Shown: positions 34,732-43,526 of the stretch, in pieces
Numbering within the stretch: position 1 is the stretch's first letter
Layout: each line of letters begins with the position of its first letter
NCBI RefSeq assembly: GCF_010509075.1
Contig: NZ_CP048433.1
Coordinates: forward strand, 1,612,001-1,676,000
Direction: 5' to 3'
Length of the DNA: 64,000 bases
Source of the DNA: Collinsella aerofaciens ATCC 25986
GTDB taxonomy: Bacteria > Actinomycetota > Coriobacteriia > Coriobacteriales > Coriobacteriaceae
Translations under genes and position numbers: made by a program
The notes under the pieces: generated by a model
The model's database searches: none
What the model was told of the DNA's origin: nothing
Seen by the model: only the letters and a program-made list of their open reading frames with translations

Positions 34732-35784
34732 TTACGCGACGGTGTAAACCCAGTTGTGCTTGTCCTCGACAGCACCGGACTGGATACCAGTCAGGGTCTC
34801 GCGAAGCTTCTTCATCACAGGGCCGATCTCGGTGTATCCAGCCGGGAAGGTCACGGTCTCGTCGGCGCCGTAAACCTTGTTGTCGATTTCGCCAACCGGA
34901 GAGATGACGGCAGCGGTGCCGCACAGGCCGCACTCCACAAAGGTGCCGGCCTTGACCACGGCCCACTCGACGGGGCGCTGGTCAACGGTCATGCCCAGGT
35001 CCTGAGCAACCTGAACGAGCGAACGACGGGTGATAGAGGGCAGGATGGAGTCGGTGTGCGACTGCGGAACGACGAGCGTGCCATCCTCTTTCACGAACAG
35101 GACGTTGGCGCCACCGGTCTCCTCGACATAGGTGCGGGACTCGGAGTCGAGATACAGGTTCTCGGCATAGCCCTCGCGATGGGCCTCCATCGTGGGCTTA
35201 AGGGACATGGCGTAGTTCAGGCCGGCCTTGATGTTGCCAGTGCCGTGCGGTGCGGCGCGGTCGTACTCGGAAACGCGCAGCTTGACGGGCTTGAGGCCAC
35301 CCTTAAAGTACGGACCGACCGGGGTCACGAGGATGCGGAACGTGTACTCAGGAGCGGGAGCCACGCCGATCACGTCACCGGAACCGATCATAAACGGACG
35401 CACGTACAGGGTCGCGCCGGAGCCGAAGGGCGGAACCCAGGCGGCGTTGGCAGAAACGACCTGCTTGACGGCCTCAACGAACTTGTCCTTGGGGAACGGG
35501 GGCATCTCGAGGCGCTGGGCAGAGTTATACATGCGCTCGGCGTTCATGTCGGGACGGAAGCAGACGATGCTGCCGTCCTCGGCGGTGTAGGCCTTCAGGC
35601 CCTCAAAGACCTCCTGGCAGTAATGGAAGATGCCGCCGCACTCGGAGACATGCAGGGTGTGGTCGGTGGTCAGGCCGCCCTCGTCCCACTCGCCATCCTT
35701 CCAATGAGCCTCGTAGCTGTAATCGGTCTTCATGTAGCCAAAGCCGAGGCTACCCCAATCGATATCCTTCTTCTCGACAGTCAT
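34732..35784 (-). CDS. ilvE: Branched-chain amino acid aminotransferase
   Basis: PLP-dependent fold type IV transaminase of 350 residues that interconverts Leu, Ile, Val and their 2-oxo acids. The PLP lysine lies in GNIKAGLNYAMSL, the substrate region in VRPFMIGSG, and phosphate contacts in PSITRRSLVQVAQDLGM and CGTAAVISPVGEI. The ATG at 35784 follows AAGGAG at six bases. About 150 nt of leader separates it from a likely promoter; no T-box was recognised in that leader. Its 3' end carries palindrome P3. Confidence 0.95.
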   Translation of the reverse strand: MTVEKKDIDWGSLGFGYMKTDYSYEAHWKDGEWDEGGLTTDHTLHVSECGGIFHYCQEVFEGLKAYTAEDGSIVCFRPDMNAERMYNSAQRLEMPPFPKDKFVEAVKQVVSANAAWVPPFGSGATLYVRPFMIGSGDVIGVAPAPEYTFRILVTPVGPYFKGGLKPVKLRVSEYDRAAPHGTGNIKAGLNYAMSLKPTMEAHREGYAENLYLDSESRTYVEETGGANVLFVKEDGTLVVPQSHTDSILPSITRRSLVQVAQDLGMTVDQRPVEWAVVKAGTFVECGLCGTAAVISPVGEIDNKVYGADETVTFPAGYTEIGPVMKKLRETLTGIQSGAVEDKHNWVYTVA

Positions 35785-35937
35785 ATGTCGCTCCTTACAT
35801 ACACAGTTGCAAACTCGCGAACCCGCACGCAAGGACCGAGGCCGGCCGCGTCGCAACGTCGCACGCCCGGAGCGTAAAGCCGGACGGGACACGCAAACAG
35901 CATCAAAGCCGATGGCACGTCGATTCGCATGCACGAG

Positions 35938-35943
35938 ATTGTA
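35938..35943 (-). promoter_or_regulatory. Likely -10 element of ilvE
   Basis: TACAAT on the minus strand. Only a weak -35 (TTTTAT, 35961-35966) lies 17 bp further upstream. It would give a leader of about 150 nt. Confidence 0.4.
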
Positions 35944-36013
35944 CTCCGCACGCGCGTCGGATAAAACGTTTTTCTTTAACTAACTAAAGTATTTTCATTT
36001 GACCGAAGCAAAG

Positions 36014-36043
36014 AGGCCCGCCACCGCAAGCGGTGACGGGCCT
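36014..36043 (-). terminator. Terminator of the DedA-family gene
   Basis: Stem AGGCCCG-CCACCGC / GCGGTG-CGGGCCT, followed on the minus strand by CTTTGCTT, 30 bp past the stop codon. Confidence 0.65.
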
Positions 36044-36072
36044 TGACTGCACGGTTTGCGCGCTGGCTCGAG

Positions 36073-36720
36073 TTACGCGCTCTTTTTGCCCAGCTTAGCC
36101 TTAACCAGACCGACCACAGTCGGAATGATCGACACAGCAACGATGCCAACAATCAGCAACTCAAAGTGCTCCTGCACAAAGGGAATGCCACCAAAGAAGT
36201 AGCCCAGCAGTGTAAAGAGCGTTGACCAGGTAATACCACCCAGTACGTTGTAGATGACAAAGTTGCGCCAGTGCATGCCGCCCATGCCCGCGATAAAGGG
36301 CACAAAGGTGCGAATAAACGGGAAGAAGCGGCCCAGGAAAATAGCCAGGTGACCCCACTTGTCCAAGAAATCCTCGGACTTTTTGATGCGCTCGGGCGTC
36401 ATGGCCTTGACCTTGCCCGAAGCGATGATCTTTTTGCCAAAGAAGTGACCGATCATAAAGTTGCACTGGTCACCCAGGATGGCAGCAGCCCATGCGACGA
36501 CCAGCAGTGCCACGATGTTAAAACCACCGTTGTGGGCAAAGAAGCCCGAAGCAAACAGCAGTGAATCGCCAGGAAGGAACGGGAAGAACACCACGCCTGT
36601 CTCAATGAAGATAATCAGGAACACGCAGCCGTAGGCCATAAGCGGACCGGCGGCGATCCAGCTGGCAATCGCGGTGCGCGGGTCTTTGAGCAGCTCGGCG
36701 ATAAAATTGATGAAACCCAT
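36073..36720 (-). CDS. DedA-family (SNARE-associated/VTT) membrane protein
   Basis: Integral membrane protein of 215 residues. The family motifs FFPFLPGDSLLFASGFFA and GRFFPFIRTFVPFIAGMGG are present, as are re-entrant and membrane helices and a basic C-terminus (AKLGKKSA). DedA proteins are implicated in undecaprenyl-phosphate or phospholipid translocation. ATG at 36720 has GAGAGG nine bases upstream. Monocistronic, divergent from cysE with about 230 bp between. Confidence 0.92.
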   Translation of the reverse strand: MGFINFIAELLKDPRTAIASWIAAGPLMAYGCVFLIIFIETGVVFFPFLPGDSLLFASGFFAHNGGFNIVALLVVAWAAAILGDQCNFMIGHFFGKKIIASGKVKAMTPERIKKSEDFLDKWGHLAIFLGRFFPFIRTFVPFIAGMGGMHWRNFVIYNVLGGITWSTLFTLLGYFFGGIPFVQEHFELLIVGIVAVSIIPTVVGLVKAKLGKKSA

Positions 36721-36950
36721 GAAGTAAAACCTCTCAGTTGTGGGCGCGGATACGTCCAAATTGACCAGTATACGGTTGCGGCGCCCCCTCGTGCGCAACC
36801 CCACAAAAGCATGACTCCATTACCAGCAAGTTTGCATAACTCATAACTGACACTTGTCGTGCAAAGCCGCCAAGATTGTTCTTCCTAATCCCTAGCGAAT
36901 CGCTATACTTTATTGAATCGCATTGCCATGGCGCTAAGGGAGGGCGGCCG

Positions 36951-37655
36951 GTGAGCTTTATCAATACCATTCGCGAGGACATCAAGACCGTCCAGGCGCA
37001 AGACCCCGCTGCGCAAAACGGTCTGGTCATCTTCCTTTCCTATCCTGGCCTGCACGCCAAGTGGAATCACGTGCCCGAGCACTGGCTCTGGGAGCATGGA
37101 CATCGCTCGCTCGCCCGTGTGCTCTCGCAAATCACCCGCCACATCACCGGCGTCGAGATTCATCCCGCCGCGCAGATCGGCAAGCACTTCTTTATCGACC
37201 ACGCCATGGGCGTCGTCATCGGCGAAACCACCGTCGTGGGCGACAACTGTGTGCTTTACCAGGGCGTTACGCTCGGCGGCACCGGCAACGAGACCGGCAA
37301 ACGCCACCCAACGCTCGGCGATAACGTCACCGTGGGCACGGGTGCCAAGGTGCTCGGCAACATTCACATCGGCAACAACGTCAAGATCGGCGGCAACTCG
37401 GTCGTCGTTAAGGACGTGCCCGACAACTGCACCGTCGTGGGCGTGCCGGGACGCATCATCAAGCGCAACGGCTGCCGCGTGTTCGAGGAGAGCTTCGATG
37501 CCAAGCAGCATCGCGAGTACATGCCCGACGACGCCGCCGAGCAGAGTGCCCTCAACCGCCAAGGCATCACCGAGAACGCCCGCCGCGTTAAAGAGCTCGA
37601 GCGAGAGGTGGCCGAGCTCAAGGCCCTCGTCGCCAAGCTCGTGGACGAGCGCTAG
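36951..37655 (+). CDS. cysE: Serine O-acetyltransferase
   Basis: Makes O-acetylserine from serine and acetyl-CoA, the entry to cysteine synthesis, 234 residues. The left-handed beta-helix is marked by hexapeptide repeats, with the catalytic His region [18 protein letters not shown] and the [11 protein letters not shown] loop. The C-terminal 35 residues ([20 protein letters not shown]) form a predicted coiled coil, an addition to the short CysE type. The GTG at 36951 follows GGGAGGGCGGCCG; upstream in-frame codons lack a ribosome-binding site. A TATACT -10-like element is at 36904-36909. cysK is not in the window. Confidence 0.93.
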   Translation: MSFINTIREDIKTVQAQDPAAQNGLVIFLSYPGLHAKWNHVPEHWLWEHGHRSLARVLSQITRHITGVEIHPAAQIGKHFFIDHAMGVVIGETTVVGDNCVLYQGVTLGGTGNETGKRHPTLGDNVTVGTGAKVLGNIHIGNNVKIGGNSVVVKDVPDNCTVVGVPGRIIKRNGCRVFEESFDAKQHREYMPDDAAEQSALNRQGITENARRVKELEREVAELKALVAKLVDER

Positions 37656-37683
37656 GAACGCAAGCGGCACAAAACGACATCGG

Positions 37684-37740
37684 CATCAACGCAAGAAGGC
37701 GCGCCAGGGAATTCATCCCCGGCGCGCCTTTGCGTTGATG
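37684..37740 (+). terminator. Long-stem terminator/palindrome after cysE
   Basis: Arms of 20-22 bases (CATCAACGCAA plus AAGGCGCGCC against GGCGCGCCTT plus TGCGTTGATG) with a two-base bulge. The loop GGGAATTCATCCCC is itself a small hairpin. It lies 28 bp past the cysE stop. Confidence 0.7.
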
Positions 37741-37742
37741 CG

Positions 37743-37770
37743 ACATGTGGGACTGTCCCTTTGTCACATT
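37743..37770. repeat. GGGACAGG-type palindrome, stem B (copy 2, left arm shortened)
   Basis: ACATGTGGGACTGTCCC followed by TTTGTCACAT: same centre and right arm as the copy at 17027, but with ACAAA missing from the left arm. It overlaps the stop codon of the minus-strand ABC gene. Confidence 0.6.
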
Positions 37771-39784
37771 ATGCGAACTGGCTCAGATAGAGGTCGGCGT
37801 AGGCACCCTCGGCAGCCAGCAGCTCCTTATGCGTGCCCTGCTCGATAATGTTGCCGTGATCCATGACCAAGATCAGGTCGGCATCCACAATCGTCGACAG
37901 GCGGTGCGCGATCACAAAACTCGTACGCCCGCGCATGAGCGCGTCCATGGCACGACCGATGGCAAGCTCGGTACGCGTATCCACGCTTGAGGTCGCCTCG
38001 TCCAGGATGAGAATCGCCGGGTTGTTGAGCAGCACGCGTGCGATGGTCAGCAGCTGACGCTGGCCCTGGCTGATGCTCTCGGCATCGTTGGCCACGCGCG
38101 TGTCGTAGCCCTGCGGCATGGTGCGCACAAAGAAGTCGACCTGCGCGGCACGAGCGGCGGCCACGATCTCGTCGCGCGTCGCCTCGGGACAGCCGTAGGC
38201 GATGTTTTCGGCAATCGTGCCATCGAACAGCCAGGCGTCTTGCAGCACCATGCCAAACTGCTGACGTAGCTCGCCGCGATCCATGCGGCTCGTATCCACG
38301 CCGTCGAGCGTAATACGCCCGCCGTCAATCTCGTAGAAGCGCATGAGCAGGTTGATGAGCGTCGTCTTGCCTGCGCCCGTGGTTCCCACCACGGCAATCT
38401 TCTGGCCCGGCTCGGCGGTAAACGACACGTCGCGCATAAGCGGCTTGTCGGGCGAATAACCAAAGCGCACGTGCTCAAAGGAGACGCGGCCCTCCACGCG
38501 ACCCGGCAGCTTGGCGGCCTTGTCCGGCAGCGGATCGGCCTCCATCTCGGGCTCATCGAGCAGGTCGAACACGCGCTCCGCACTCGCCAACGCGCTCTGC
38601 AGCGAGTTGAAGGTAAACGACAGCTGCGTCATGGGTTCGGACGCCTCGTAGATAAACTGGAAGAACGCCTGGAACACGCCGACGGTCATGTGACCGGCAA
38701 CCAGCATGCTGCAGCCCACCAGCGCAATAACGATCTGCGCCAAACGGCCGATAAAGCGCACCGCGGGGCCGACAGCATTGATCATAAAGTCGGCCTTGGT
38801 GCTCACACGAGCCAGCTCGCCCGAGGCCTCGTGCACCTCAGCGGAGCTCTGGCGCTCGCGGTTAAACGCGCGGATCACCAGACGGCCCGAGTAGCCCTCC
38901 TCGACCGCACTCGTAATCTTGGACACCCACTCCTGGCGCTCGCCCGTCACATCGTGTGTGCGGCGCGAGACGACCTTCGTCACCAGCAGCGACAGTGCCG
39001 TAAAGAACAGAAAGACGAGCGTAAGCTGCACGCTGAACACGAACATCACGCTCACAGCACCAACAACCGTGCCGATCGACACGAGCAGCTGCAGCAATCC
39101 GCGCTGCATGCTCTCGGACATCTTGTCCAGGTCATTGGTCGCGCGGCTGACGACCTCACCGGGACGATGCGCGTCAAAGAAGGCAAGCGGCAGACGGTTG
39201 AGCTTTTGCGCGATGCGGTTGCGCAGGCGTAGATTGAGGCGTTCGGCCACGCTCGACATCAAAAAGCTCTGGAGCGCGTAGAACGAGGCGGCGGCCGTCC
39301 AAATCATAAAGTAGATGAAGATGGTCCTGCCGCAGTTCTCCCAGGTGATGTTGAAGGTGGCGTTGTTGGCAAACGCCACCTGAATGTGGCCCCACAGCTC
39401 ATCGATCACACGGGCGCTATATGCCGGCGCAGCGGTGTTAAAGATGGCATAGAACACAATGCTCGCGAACACGATATAGAAGCGCCAATGGTCGCCGGCA
39501 GCCTCGCTCCACAGGCGGCGCACCGTCGCCCAGGTGTCGCGGGGTTTCTCGTCCTCGTCCTCGTCGTCCACATCGCGCATGCGCTCCGCCTCAGCGCGGG
39601 CGCGCTCGTCCTCGGCGCGCTCATTTTCCTCGTAGAGCGCTTGGCGGCGAGCCTCGCGCTCGGCTGCAGCCTTGGCGGCGTCATCCAGCTCGGTCGACGC
39701 GGCAGCCTGGTCGACCGTTTTATCGGCAGCGTCCGCAGCGGCGGCATCGACAAGGCCGCCCTGCTTCTTGAGCTCCTCGGTCAT
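37769..39784 (-). CDS. ABC exporter half-transporter with N-terminal acidic extension, catalytic partner
   Basis: Half-transporter of 671 residues. About 90 N-terminal residues precede the first helix and are highly charged (AAEREARRQALYEENERAED, then DVDDEDEDEKPRD), a likely coiled, disordered cytoplasmic extension. Six membrane helices and an ATPase follow: Walker A GTTGAGKTTLI, signature ESISQGQRQLL, Walker B ILILDEATSSVD with the catalytic Glu. ATG at 39784 follows GGGAGG and starts one base after the upstream TAG. It pairs with 39786-41510 in a MarR-controlled operon. Confidence 0.92.
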   Translation of the reverse strand: MTEELKKQGGLVDAAAADAADKTVDQAAASTELDDAAKAAAEREARRQALYEENERAEDERARAEAERMRDVDDEDEDEKPRDTWATVRRLWSEAAGDHWRFYIVFASIVFYAIFNTAAPAYSARVIDELWGHIQVAFANNATFNITWENCGRTIFIYFMIWTAAASFYALQSFLMSSVAERLNLRLRNRIAQKLNRLPLAFFDAHRPGEVVSRATNDLDKMSESMQRGLLQLLVSIGTVVGAVSVMFVFSVQLTLVFLFFTALSLLVTKVVSRRTHDVTGERQEWVSKITSAVEEGYSGRLVIRAFNRERQSSAEVHEASGELARVSTKADFMINAVGPAVRFIGRLAQIVIALVGCSMLVAGHMTVGVFQAFFQFIYEASEPMTQLSFTFNSLQSALASAERVFDLLDEPEMEADPLPDKAAKLPGRVEGRVSFEHVRFGYSPDKPLMRDVSFTAEPGQKIAVVGTTGAGKTTLINLLMRFYEIDGGRITLDGVDTSRMDRGELRQQFGMVLQDAWLFDGTIAENIAYGCPEATRDEIVAAARAAQVDFFVRTMPQGYDTRVANDAESISQGQRQLLTIARVLLNNPAILILDEATSSVDTRTELAIGRAMDALMRGRTSFVIAHRLSTIVDADLILVMDHGNIIEQGTHKELLAAEGAYADLYLSQFA

Positions 39785-39785
39785 G

Positions 39786-41510
39786 CTACTCACCTCCCTT
39801 CATTTGCGATTCCGCGATGGCGCGGTACACCTCGCAGGTTTCCATAAGCTCGCTATGCGTGCCCAAGCCCACAATCTCGCCGTCCTTGAGCACGACAATC
39901 TGGTCGGCGTGCAAGATCGTAGAGATGCGCTGCGCGATGATGAGCACCGCAGCGTCACGCGTCTCATCTTGCAACGCATGACGCAGGGCGGCATCGGTCT
40001 TAAAGTCCAGGGCCGAGAAACTGTCGTCGAAGATATATAGATCGGCATGCTTCATGAGCGCGCGAGCAATGGCTAGGCGCTGGCGCTGACCACCCGAGAA
40101 GTTCGTACCGCCTTGGGCAACCGGGGTATCGAGCCCCTGCGGCTGATCGAGCACAAAGGTGCTCTGGGCAACCCGCAGCGCATGAAGCATGTCCGCCTCG
40201 GTCGCGTCCTCGTTGCCAAAGCGCAGATTGCTTGCCACGGTGCCCGAGAACAGCCACGCCTTCTGCGGCACATAGGCGATGTGCCCGCGAATCTCACCTT
40301 GCGAAAGCTCGCGCAGGTCCACACCATTCAGGCGAATGGAGCCCTTGGTGGCATCGTGGAAGCGCAGCAGAAGCTTTGCCACCGTCGATTTGCCCGAGCC
40401 TGTCGAGCCAACGATTGCAGTCGTCTGACCGCGACGGCAGGCAAAGCTCAGGTCGCACAGGGTGTCCTCGTCGGCATCGTCAAAGCGAAACGACATGTGG
40501 TCGAACACGGCCACCGCATCGGCTTCGTCTTGGGGCTCGCGCGCCCCGTCATCCAGCGTGCGCTCGCCATCGACGATGCTCGGCTCAATCTCCAACACCT
40601 GCTGCGCACGGTTCAGGCACGCGGCAGCACGCGGAAGCGTCAGCACCACCATCTGGGCCATCATCACAAAGAACAGGATCAGAATTGCATACTCCAGCAC
40701 CGCCGAGATACTCGCAATCTGCATGGCGTGGGCGCCTACGCGGTTGCCGCCCACCCACAACACCGCCACCTCGGCGATGTTCATCAAAAAGAAGCTTGAA
40801 CTGTCGAGGCCCACAAACAGGTGGTTGACTTTGATGGCGTTGGCGGCGTAGTCGCTAAACACCTCGTCCAGACGCCGTTCCTCGTGGCGCTCCTTGTTAA
40901 ACGCACGGATGACGCGCGCGCCCACAATATTCTCGCGCAGCACCACGTTCATGCGGTCGATAAAGCCCTGTAGGCGCATAAAAATCGGCGCCGCGTTGGC
41001 AACCGTAAAGACCGCCGCCACCAGCACAATAGCAACGACTACGCCCAGAAGCGTGCCCATGGCGGGATCGATAAACCAGGCGAAGATGATGCCCGCCACA
41101 GCCAAAAACGGCACGGGCAGCACCAGCTGAATCGTCTGCAGAATCGCCTGCTGAATCACGTTGATGTCGTTGAGCGAGCGCGTGATCATCGATCCGGTGC
41201 CAAAGCGCTCAAAATCGCTGGCCGCGAGCTCGAGCGATTTGTCGTACACGGCATTGCGGATATCGCAAGCCACGTTGGCGGCCAGGCGCGCCGAAAGATA
41301 GCAGCCCAGCACCGTGCCGCCGCTAGCCATGCTGGTCGCGATAAACATGTATAGGCCGTTGCGTAAAATGTAGTCGACATCGCCCGTGGTAATACCGGTG
41401 TTGACCATGTTCGCCAGCATCGTGGGAACCAGCAACGTACCGACGTTATCCACCAGCAGCACCAGCAGCGTCACTGCGACAAGCCCTCGATAGGGCTTCA
41501 AAAACCTCAT
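39786..41510 (-). CDS. ABC exporter half-transporter, degenerate-site partner
   Basis: Half-transporter of 574 residues with six helices and an ATPase: Walker A GSTGSGKSTVA, signature NFSGGQRQRLA, Walker B LYIFDDSFSALD with Asp in place of the catalytic Glu. The ATG at 41510 overlaps the MarR stop as TAATG; an in-frame GTG four codons upstream, just after GGGGGAG, is an alternative start. Operon order marR, degenerate subunit, catalytic subunit fits a drug-responsive exporter. Substrate unknown. Confidence 0.9.
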   Translation of the reverse strand: MRFLKPYRGLVAVTLLVLLVDNVGTLLVPTMLANMVNTGITTGDVDYILRNGLYMFIATSMASGGTVLGCYLSARLAANVACDIRNAVYDKSLELAASDFERFGTGSMITRSLNDINVIQQAILQTIQLVLPVPFLAVAGIIFAWFIDPAMGTLLGVVVAIVLVAAVFTVANAAPIFMRLQGFIDRMNVVLRENIVGARVIRAFNKERHEERRLDEVFSDYAANAIKVNHLFVGLDSSSFFLMNIAEVAVLWVGGNRVGAHAMQIASISAVLEYAILILFFVMMAQMVVLTLPRAAACLNRAQQVLEIEPSIVDGERTLDDGAREPQDEADAVAVFDHMSFRFDDADEDTLCDLSFACRRGQTTAIVGSTGSGKSTVAKLLLRFHDATKGSIRLNGVDLRELSQGEIRGHIAYVPQKAWLFSGTVASNLRFGNEDATEADMLHALRVAQSTFVLDQPQGLDTPVAQGGTNFSGGQRQRLAIARALMKHADLYIFDDSFSALDFKTDAALRHALQDETRDAAVLIIAQRISTILHADQIVVLKDGEIVGLGTHSELMETCEVYRAIAESQMKGGE

Positions 41511-42010
41511 TAACAGTCGCACGACTCCCCCTCACCTTGATTCTCGGCTTGGCTCTCGGCAGCGATATGCCGCTTAAATGTCTCGCACTCCTCGCCGAGC
41601 ACCTGAGAGAATTTGCCGATCAAGCGCATAATCTCGCGCTGCTCACACGGCTCAAGCGCGCCAAAGGCTCGCTGCTCGGCCTTGAGTGCCGGCAGCGCAT
41701 AACGCTCGGCAAATCGCCTGCCCTCTTCGGTCAGGCTCACAACCTTGTTCTTACGACTGCCTTCGGCAAACTCCAACGTTGCGAAGCCCCGCGCCGTCAA
41801 GGTTTTAATTGCCGAGTTGATGGTCTGCTTGCTGTAGAACCATTCGCTTGTCAGACGGCTTACGGCAATACTGCCGCCCGCCGTGCTGGTATCAACGAGC
41901 ATCCAGTAAGCGCAGTCCGAAAGGCCGCAGGCGCGCGAGAACTCCGAATAGATATGGTCGAGTCCATTGAGCAACCGGTCGAAGTCGACCAGTGTAACCG
42001 CACTATTCAT
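41510..42010 (-). CDS. MarR-family regulator of the adjacent exporter operon
   Basis: Winged-helix regulator of 166 residues. The recognition region is GGSIAVSRLTSEWFYSKQTI followed by NSAIKTLTARGFATLEF, with the wing SRKNKVVSLTEEG. Overlap of its stop with the ABC start (TAATG) shows co-translation. Its promoter holds two direct copies of GTCAAAACTCGGAC, so it probably represses itself and the exporter. The C-terminus ends in an unusual acidic, Cys-containing tail (EGESCDC). Confidence 0.88.
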   Translation of the reverse strand: MNSAVTLVDFDRLLNGLDHIYSEFSRACGLSDCAYWMLVDTSTAGGSIAVSRLTSEWFYSKQTINSAIKTLTARGFATLEFAEGSRKNKVVSLTEEGRRFAERYALPALKAEQRAFGALEPCEQREIMRLIGKFSQVLGEECETFKRHIAAESQAENQGEGESCDC

Positions 42011-42028
42011 CTATCCCACCATTCGATT

Positions 42029-42086
42029 GTCCGAGTTTTGACCAATTTTGTGTCTCTAGATTAGTCCGAGTTTTGACTATCGTCAA
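42029..42086 (-). promoter_or_regulatory. Promoter and direct-repeat operators of the marR-exporter operon
   Basis: Minus-strand -35 TTGACG (42081-42086), 17-bp spacer, -10 TAATCT (42058-42063). The 14-mer GTCAAAACTCGGAC fills the spacer (42064-42077) and recurs exactly downstream of the -10 (42029-42042), 35 bp apart. Repressor binding there would block RNA polymerase. Confidence 0.75.
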
Positions 42087-42134
42087 CAGGCTCTCCGCAA
42101 ATGCGTGCACTTTTATGGCCTATCGGCAGAAAAA

Positions 42135-42165
42135 GACCGCCGGCGCGGGGGCGGCGCCAGCGGTC
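42135..42165 (-). terminator. Terminator of the small protein gene at 42192
   Basis: Stem GACCGC-GGCGC / GCGCC-GCGGTC with CTTTTTCT following on the minus strand. Confidence 0.7.
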
Positions 42166-42191
42166 ACGTGAAAATCGAGTTTTATTGCCTG

Positions 42192-42482
42192 TTAAGCGGC
42201 GACGGCCTCATAGACCGTAGCGCCCGAGAAGCTGTCATGCAGGCTCTTGCCGGCAATCCACGGCAGCTCGACGACCTCGCAGACCGTGTTGACCAGCTCG
42301 GAGCAGTCAGTAAAGTGGCCCTTGTCGTTGAGGGCCTCGCAATCCTGAACACGCCAATAGCCATCGGTGTGCGTGATGTAGTACTCGTGATCGTTGATCG
42401 ACACGAAAGCGCGCGTCTTGGAACGCAGCAGCTTCAGAAATCCTTCGAAGTCGGTCTCGACGACATCTCCAGCCTGGAACAT
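42192..42482 (-). CDS. Small soluble protein of unknown function
   Basis: Unrecognised 96-residue protein. ATG at 42482 has AGGAGG seven to eight bases upstream, a strong signal. It begins MFQAGDVVETDFEGFLKLL and contains aromatic-rich YYITHTDGYWRV and three Cys residues (DCEAL, DCSEL, VCEVVELP). It is mixed alpha/beta by composition, without signal peptide or membrane helix. It has its own terminator and is divergent from the nitroreductase at 42777. I do not assign a function. Confidence 0.65.
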   Translation of the reverse strand: MFQAGDVVETDFEGFLKLLRSKTRAFVSINDHEYYITHTDGYWRVQDCEALNDKGHFTDCSELVNTVCEVVELPWIAGKSLHDSFSGATVYEAVAA

Positions 42483-42776
42483 GATGTTACCTCCTGGCCC
42501 GGCGCCACCACGGCGCATTGATAAACGTTGGTCCTCCTTTAGTAAAACCTTTATCAGAGGTTATGCGTTCGTCATTTAGGCAAGTGGTAAAAAACCGCAG
42601 GGTAGACGGGATAAAACGTTTAACCATCCCATTTGTTTGTCACATTCTGAAGGTACTTTTATGCAAACCTACTTTCCCAATTGGAATCTATCCTTTTGGC
42701 CGGGCAATTGACCGTCTATCGTTTGAGCCCGACGGGTATGAACGGGGCATCTGCAACGCCACCGCAAGGAGACACC

Positions 42777-43298
42777 ATGGAGACTATCGAAGCACTCATT
42801 CACCGCCGCAGCTGCCGCAACTACAGCGATCGTCCCGTCGAGGCCGAAAAGCTTGCACGCATTATCGAAGCCGGCCAATATGCACCGAGCGGCATGGGCC
42901 GCCAGCCGGTGACGTTTGTCGCCGTCACCGACCCCGCGACCGTCGAGCGTCTCTCGCAGCTCAACGCGCAAGTCATGGGCAGCAACAGCGACCCCTTCTA
43001 TGGCGCCAAGACCGTTGTGGTGGTGCTGGTTGACCGCAGCGTGCCCACACATCTGGAAGACGGCTCGCTCGCCATGGGCAACTTGCTCAACGCCGCTTAT
43101 GCGCTGGGCGTTGATTCGTGCTGGATTCACCGCGCGCATGAGGTCTTTGACTCGCCCGAGGGCCTGGAGCTGCTGGCCAGCTGGGGCCTGCCCGCCGACG
43201 GCAGCCTGCGCGGTGTCGGTAACTGCATTCTTGGCTACGCCGAGGACACGCTACCCGAGCCCAAACCCCGCCGCGACAACATCATCTACGTAAGGTAA
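42777..43298 (+). CDS. Nitroreductase family protein (short type)
   Basis: FMN-binding oxidoreductase of 173 residues. The flavin-contacting start HRRSCRNYSDRPV, the motif GQYAPSGMGRQPVTFVAV and the later LLNAAYALGVDSCWIHRAHE are typical of the small NfnB-like branch. ATG at 42777 follows AAGGAG at five bases; upstream in-frame codons lack such a site. Monocistronic. Its 3' end is occupied by structured element Q1. Confidence 0.88.
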   Translation: METIEALIHRRSCRNYSDRPVEAEKLARIIEAGQYAPSGMGRQPVTFVAVTDPATVERLSQLNAQVMGSNSDPFYGAKTVVVVLVDRSVPTHLEDGSLAMGNLLNAAYALGVDSCWIHRAHEVFDSPEGLELLASWGLPADGSLRGVGNCILGYAEDTLPEPKPRRDNIIYVR

Positions 43299-43302
43299 TT
43301 AG

Positions 43303-43437
43303 TTCCGCCGTTCTACCGAACGGCGGGCTCGTTGACGCTGCGCGGGCCGCATTCACGCCAATCTGACGTTCAATTTCGAGGGCGCGACCAGAAGGTCAGC
43401 GCCCTCTCATTTCACGTCACCTTGGCGCAAATGCGGC
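43303..43437 (+). repeat. Structured 3' element Q1
   Basis: Starts four bases after the nitroreductase stop. Three nested parts: a hairpin CCGCCGTT / AACGGCGG, long arms 43346-43361 with 43422-43437 (two mismatches in 16), and a core TCTGACGTTCAA...TTTCACGTCA enclosing the hairpin GGGCGCGACC / GGTCAGCGCCC. Core and order are the same in Q2 (52814-52952), but hairpin and arm sequences differ with pairing kept. Confidence 0.8.
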
Positions 43438-43526
43438 TCGCTCGCTTTTGGCGGCTGACATCGAATGAGCCACTGTCTTGGGCAGCTAAAAAAGCCCCGT
43501 CCCAAATTAGCTGCCCCACTCGCAAC

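Noticed and set aside
35785-35937. T-box or leader peptide controlling ilvE
   Set aside because: No T-box sequence or antiterminator is visible, and the in-frame leader codons are not enriched in Leu, Ile or Val.
42590-42615. Similarity of AAAACCGCAGGGTAGACGG to a segment inside the inverted element at 1224
   Set aside because: Only about 17 bases with one inserted base; in 64 kb this can arise by chance and no flanking similarity exists.
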